Source: JASHVB01 sp036489395 (lineage in GTDB: Bacteria; Pseudomonadota; Alphaproteobacteria; Acetobacterales; Acetobacteraceae). Taken from it: a stretch of 64,000 bases of DNA. Below are positions 60,620-64,000 of the stretch, piece after piece. The stretch is taken from contig DASXFW010000120.1 of NCBI GenBank assembly GCA_036489395.1, positions 20,842-84,841 of the forward strand. The letters are read 5' to 3'. Made by a program: the position numbers and the translations under genes. The notes beneath the pieces were generated by a model. The model was given only the letters and a program-made list of their open reading frames with translations, had not been told where the DNA came from and did not search any database. The number at the start of each line of letters is the position of its first letter. The stretch's first letter is position 1.

Positions 60620-62287
60620 TCAGGCGGCAATCCCCTCCACCGGCGCCAGCGGCGTCCGGTCGCGGATCATGTCCGACGCCTTCTCGGCGATCATCATGGT
60701 GGAGCAATACGTATTGGCCGAAGGCATGTTGGGCATGATCGACGCATCCACCACGCGCAGCCCCTGCAAACCGTGCACGCGCAACGTGTCATCCACCACG
60801 GATGTGCGATCGGTCGCCGGCCCCATCCGCGCGGTGCCGATCAGGTGATAACAGGTGGAGCCGTACTGCCGCAGGAAATCCAGCCATTCGCCGTCGTTTT
60901 GCGGTTCGGCCACTGGATGTTCGTCGCGCTCGAAGTACCGCGCCAACTCCGGCGTATGCACCAGCTTGCGCGCCAGCTTCATGCCGGCCACCTGCACGCG
61001 CTGGTCGATCGGGTCGGACAGGTAGTTGGGCTGGATGATCGGATCTTCGAACGGATCGGTGGAACGCGCCCGCACGTAACCCACGCTCTCGGGCCGGTGC
61101 TGCCAAACGCCGCAGGTCATGCCTGGGAAATCGTCCAGCAGACCAACCATCCCTTGCTTGAAGCTGGCGGGACTGAACACGCCTTGCAGGTCGGGATAGT
61201 CGAGCGCGCCCTCCGACTTCCAGAACCAGTGCACCAGGGATGGGCTCAGCGAGAGGATGCTCGGCCGTCCCATCGCCCAGCGGGCGATTTGCCCAACGAG
61301 ACTCATGCCGTGCGACATTTCGTTGATGGTGCGGACGTTCTTCAGGCGCGCGACCAGGCGTGCCGCGTAATGGTCGCGGAAGTTCTCGCCCACCGGCAAT
61401 TCGGCAACGACCGGCGCCCCCAAGGATTGCAGCAGCCAGCCGGGTCCGACGCCGGACATCTGCAACAGCTTCGCGGTGTTGGCAGTGCCGCACGACACAA
61501 TGACCTCGCGCCGCGCGTGCACAGTGCGCTGCGTCGTGCGATCACGGTCATCGACATAACGCACCCCAACGGCGCGCGTACCGTCGAACAGGATTTGCGC
61601 GGCACGCGCATCGGTGCGCACGTCCAGCCGTTTCGTGGCTCGCGCCGGATGCAGGAAGACGCGTGCTGCGGAATGCCGATATCCGCGATAGATGGCGCGC
61701 TGGAAATAGCCGACGCCTTCCTGCTGGTCGCCGCTGTTGTAGTCGTCACATCTGGGAATCCCCGCGCCGACCGCACCGGCGATGAACGCCTCGCACACCG
61801 GATGGATCCAGTCGATGTCGGTTACCGGCAGCGCGCCGTCGCGACCGTGTATGCGGTCGTCGCCAATGCCGATACGGTGTTCCGTGCGTTTGAAGTACGG
61901 CAGCACATCGACATAGCCCCAGCCGCGATTGCCGCGCTGCGCCCAGTTGTCGAAATCCGCGCGCTGGCCGCGATTGTAGATCATGCCGTTGATGGAGCTG
62001 GAGCCGCCCAGCGTGCGGCCCTGCGTCGTCGCGATCGGCCGGCCGCCGGAACCTTCGGACGGCTCGGTCTTGAACTGCCACGTGTAATCGGGATTGAACA
62101 GCATCTTGATGAAGCCGGCTGGCACATGGATATACGGATGCCGATCGGGCGGACCGCATTCCAGCACGCACACCGTGGTACCGGGATCTTCGGTCAAACG
62201 CGCCGACAGCACCGAGCCGGCGGCGCCGCTGCCAACAATCACGTAGTCGAAAGTGTCCGCGGCGTTACCGCCCGATTGCAGCGCCAT
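60620..62287 (-). CDS. GMC-family FAD oxidoreductase (alcohol/choline dehydrogenase type)
   Basis: 555 aa. FAD-binding loop DYVIVGSGAAGSVLSARL, GMC signature LGGSSSINGMIYNRG, and C-terminal catalytic pair His (STCYHLIGTARMG) and Asn (NMPSANTYCS). Oxidises a primary or secondary alcohol with FAD. The ATG at 62287 is clear. There is no signal peptide, so it is cytoplasmic. Divergent from the small hypothetical gene at 62381. Confidence 0.93.
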   Translation of the reverse strand: MALQSGGNAADTFDYVIVGSGAAGSVLSARLTEDPGTTVCVLECGPPDRHPYIHVPAGFIKMLFNPDYTWQFKTEPSEGSGGRPIATTQGRTLGGSSSINGMIYNRGQRADFDNWAQRGNRGWGYVDVLPYFKRTEHRIGIGDDRIHGRDGALPVTDIDWIHPVCEAFIAGAVGAGIPRCDDYNSGDQQEGVGYFQRAIYRGYRHSAARVFLHPARATKRLDVRTDARAAQILFDGTRAVGVRYVDDRDRTTQRTVHARREVIVSCGTANTAKLLQMSGVGPGWLLQSLGAPVVAELPVGENFRDHYAARLVARLKNVRTINEMSHGMSLVGQIARWAMGRPSILSLSPSLVHWFWKSEGALDYPDLQGVFSPASFKQGMVGLLDDFPGMTCGVWQHRPESVGYVRARSTDPFEDPIIQPNYLSDPIDQRVQVAGMKLARKLVHTPELARYFERDEHPVAEPQNDGEWLDFLRQYGSTCYHLIGTARMGPATDRTSVVDDTLRVHGLQGLRVVDASIMPNMPSANTYCSTMMIAEKASDMIRDRTPLAPVEGIAA

Positions 62288-62380
62288 ATGCCCCCCATCC
62301 GCGACGCGTCATTTGCTCCGCGGCGCTGGCCATCGTAATGTGGCGGGGAGGGACGTCCAGACCAAACGAGGGTCAAACGC

Positions 62381-62803
62381 ATGGAATACATCTGCGATGC
62401 ACCCAGCGATCGCACGTGGTTTCAGCTTGTCACGGAAGGCGAGGCCTCGGCCGAGTCCGAGGCGATGCGGCATGCCGTGGAAAAGCATTTCCGCCGCGAA
62501 CGCGAGCGGGCGGCTGAGAGTTTTCGCCCCATCACCACCGTGTTCATAGAACAAGACATTGGCAAGGAATCGCACATTCGACGCACCATGCCCTTGTTCC
62601 TTACGTTGCGCGATGAGAACGGCCAGGCGCTGGTGACGGCGATGCTGCCTCCGGGCGGCAAGCGCGACCCGGATTTCGGCTGCATCATCGTCGGCCCCGC
62701 CAACGGCGATCCCTATCCGGATCACGCGGACGCCATCAAGGTGCTGGGCGCGCATTTCGGGCTGACTCTGGACCGGGCGCGCTGCTACCCGTATCGTCGA
62801 TAA
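62381..62803 (+). CDS. Hypothetical protein, 140 aa
   Basis: Not recognised. A soluble protein with RTWFQLVTEGEASAESEAMR at the start and PLFLTLRDENGQALVTAMLP and PDFGCIIVGPANGDPYPDHA later. ATG 62381 begins 93 bp from the divergent GMC start. A 25-bp gap leads to the cupin gene on the same strand, so they may be co-transcribed. Confidence 0.75.
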   Translation: MEYICDAPSDRTWFQLVTEGEASAESEAMRHAVEKHFRRERERAAESFRPITTVFIEQDIGKESHIRRTMPLFLTLRDENGQALVTAMLPPGGKRDPDFGCIIVGPANGDPYPDHADAIKVLGAHFGLTLDRARCYPYRR

Positions 62804-62828
62804 TCGAACGAAACCAGGAGGCCGCCCC

Positions 62829-63356
62829 ATGACGACAATCGAGCAATTCGCCGCGCAGTGCCGCGAGGCCCTGGCCAGTCAGCCGGGCGCCCCCGGCCGC
62901 CAGAAAGTTCGCGATCTGGTCAGTGAAGTGCTGCACGACCCGAAGTTCATCGCGACCTACATCCCGGAAGGCACGCCGGAGCGGCAAGTGCTGTACGAAG
63001 ACTCCGACCTGGGCTTCACTGTGCTGGCGCATGGCTACAATGGCGCGAAGGGCAGCAAGCCGCATGATCACGGCCCGTCCTGGGCGATCTACGGCCAGGC
63101 GGCTGGCGAAACGATCATGACGGACTGGGAATGCCTGGAGCGCGCGAGCGAGGGCAAGCCCGGCAAGGCGCGCCGCATTCGCGACTACGCGATGCAGGTC
63201 GGCGATGCGTATCTGTACGACGTCAATGTGCTGCACTCGCCGCGGCGGGAGAGCTCGACCCGGCTGCTGCGGATCGAGGGCATGAACATGGATCGCGTGA
63301 AGCGCTTCCCGTACGAAGCGGTCGAGGAAGCGCAACTTAGCACTGCCGCGGAATGA
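62829..63356 (+). CDS. Cupin-fold protein (cysteine-dioxygenase-like)
   Basis: 175 aa. SKPHDHGPSWAIYGQAAGE near residues 77-95 gives the HxH...E of cupin motif 1, and LHSPRRESSTRLLRIEG supplies the later His. The overall layout is like the CDO_I/plant ADO-type cupins. ATG 62829 is preceded by CCAGGAGG. The last 20 bp overlap the convergent EthD gene. Substrate unknown. Confidence 0.85.
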   Translation: MTTIEQFAAQCREALASQPGAPGRQKVRDLVSEVLHDPKFIATYIPEGTPERQVLYEDSDLGFTVLAHGYNGAKGSKPHDHGPSWAIYGQAAGETIMTDWECLERASEGKPGKARRIRDYAMQVGDAYLYDVNVLHSPRRESSTRLLRIEGMNMDRVKRFPYEAVEEAQLSTAAE

Positions 63357-63678
63357 TCTGCTTTTCCTCGATCACGTAGGTCTTGATCCGGCCGATAAAC
63401 AGCGCGCCGTCGTCGGTGAGGCGCTTCATTTCCGACGAGGCGCCGGCGCGCTGCATGGCCGCTTCATCGTCGAACCAGAGCTCGGCGATGCCATCGACTT
63501 CCACGTCCGTGTCGGGGATGTCGGGGCGGCTGCGCGTGCCGGTTATGTGCGATTGCACGTAGCGGCTGATGCCCGGCACGGCATGTGCCAGCGGGCCGTG
63601 GATTTCCAGCCAGTGCTGCACGAAGTGCTCGTGCGTGATGCCGTCTTTGCGGGTGAGCAGGGAGAGGACTTTGATCAT
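63337..63678 (-). CDS. EthD-domain protein
   Basis: 113 aa dimeric alpha+beta barrel. LLTRKDGITHEHFVQHWLEI with HGPLAHAVPGISRYVQSH is the EthD signature. Such proteins assist ether or polyketide degradation and are often fused to or near oxidoreductases. ATG 63678 is clear. The end overlaps the cupin gene by 20 bp in convergent orientation. Confidence 0.88.
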   Translation of the reverse strand: MIKVLSLLTRKDGITHEHFVQHWLEIHGPLAHAVPGISRYVQSHITGTRSRPDIPDTDVEVDGIAELWFDDEAAMQRAGASSEMKRLTDDGALFIGRIKTYVIEEKQIIPRQC

Positions 63679-63702
63679 GCGAGGCTCCTTGGGGTGGGGC
63701 GG

Positions 63703-63867
63703 CTGTCATTGCGCGTTGTCACCGGCCGATGGGCCCACCTGCGCTGGAAGAAACGTCGGCCCCCCTGTCATTGCGAGGCCGCTTGGCCGAAGCAATCCCG
63801 GTCGTGACAAGCTGCCGGCAGCTCGTCACGAACGGGATTGCTTCGGCCAAGCGGCCTAACAAGAAAC
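63703..63867. repeat. Intergenic repeat modules with GGCCGAAGCAATCC hairpin
   Basis: Two starts with CTGTCATTGCG (63703 and 63765). The second leads to a near-perfect stem, GGCCGCTTGGCCGAAGCAAT against ATTGCTTCGGCCAAGCGGCC, around a loop containing GTCGTGACAAGCTG, and ends AACAAGAAAC. The C-rich palindrome module is absent here. Confidence 0.8.
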
Positions 63868-63872
63868 TACCC

Positions 63873-63965
63873 GTGTCATGGCCGGGCTTGTCCCGGCCAC
63901 CCACGTCTTTCCTTTGCCGGCCGGGGCACAGTCATGGGTGGCCGGGCCAAGCCCGGCCATGACAC
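63873..63965. repeat. Inverted repeat GTGTCATGGCCGGG
   Basis: GTGTCATGGCCGGGCTTG... at 63873 is matched by ...CAAGCCCGGCCATGACAC ending at 63965. A second nested pair, GGCCACCCA/TGGGTGGCC, lies inside. This is a different family from the CTGTCATTGCGA repeats but adjoins one, directly before another TTTCATCCAGTCGCGGG tail. Confidence 0.8.
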
Positions 63966-64000
63966 AACAGGTACTGCCGAGCGTTTCATCCAGTCGCGGG

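Noticed and set aside
60773..62338. 521-residue plus-strand frame
   Set aside because: Antisense of the GMC oxidoreductase, which has complete FAD and active-site motifs.

Overview
The window is GC-rich, gene-dense bacterial chromosome. A DUF1150-type gene, the style of the interspersed repeats, the many dehydrogenases and CoA enzymes, and a complete XrtA/PEP-CTERM exopolysaccharide locus together suggest an alphaproteobacterium, probably Rhodospirillales/Acetobacteraceae. That placement is inferred from gene content, not from a marker gene.

Bases 1-23.3 kb hold most of an exosortase-A (XrtA/PEP-CTERM) exopolysaccharide locus. Leftward from 6.0 kb run the export lipoprotein, chain-length regulator, tyrosine-autokinase-like ATPase, outer-membrane barrel and the XrtA-associated ATPase, which runs off the window edge. 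A tRNA-Val separates these from the rightward genes: initiating sugar transferase, PrsK, PrsR, PrsT, glycosyltransferase, flippase, FkbM methyltransferase and a transferase-like protein. A quinone/NADP oxidoreductase follows, then a leftward glycosyltransferase plus GDP-mannose-type dehydrogenase pair. The exosortase itself is not in the window and probably lies beyond base 1. A possible substrate is present: a 1430-residue PEP-CTERM protein with autotransporter-type beta repeats at 56.2-60.5 kb.

From 23.5 to 36 kb metabolic genes (carboxyltransferase, substrate-binding protein with 2,2-dialkylglycine decarboxylase, M20 amidohydrolase, LLM flavoprotein, a second oxidoreductase) alternate with accessory material: an AT-richer PD-(D/E)XK-like nuclease, a DUF433 remnant, a 258-bp inverted-repeat element, an HNH nuclease, a toxin-antitoxin pair with an operator-like palindrome, and a low-complexity poly-His protein. 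From 36 to 48 kb come a trio of very small genes including DUF1150, a Zn alcohol dehydrogenase, a CheB/CheR/PAS/kinase fusion lacking the expected phosphoacceptor His with a lone receiver, and further CoA and 2-hydroxyacid enzymes.

From 48 to 56 kb lie two MoxR-ATPase/VWA modules that converge. The second begins a leftward eight-gene run with very short gaps (56.1 to 50.8 kb) that also holds a small secreted protein, two SDRs, a VOC epimerase, a sulfurtransferase and an alpha/beta-hydrolase remnant with an internal deletion. The last 4 kb carry a GMC oxidoreductase, a cupin and an EthD protein. Modular repeats with CTGTCATTGCGA-type ends and nested C-rich palindromes occupy many of the longer intergenic gaps.
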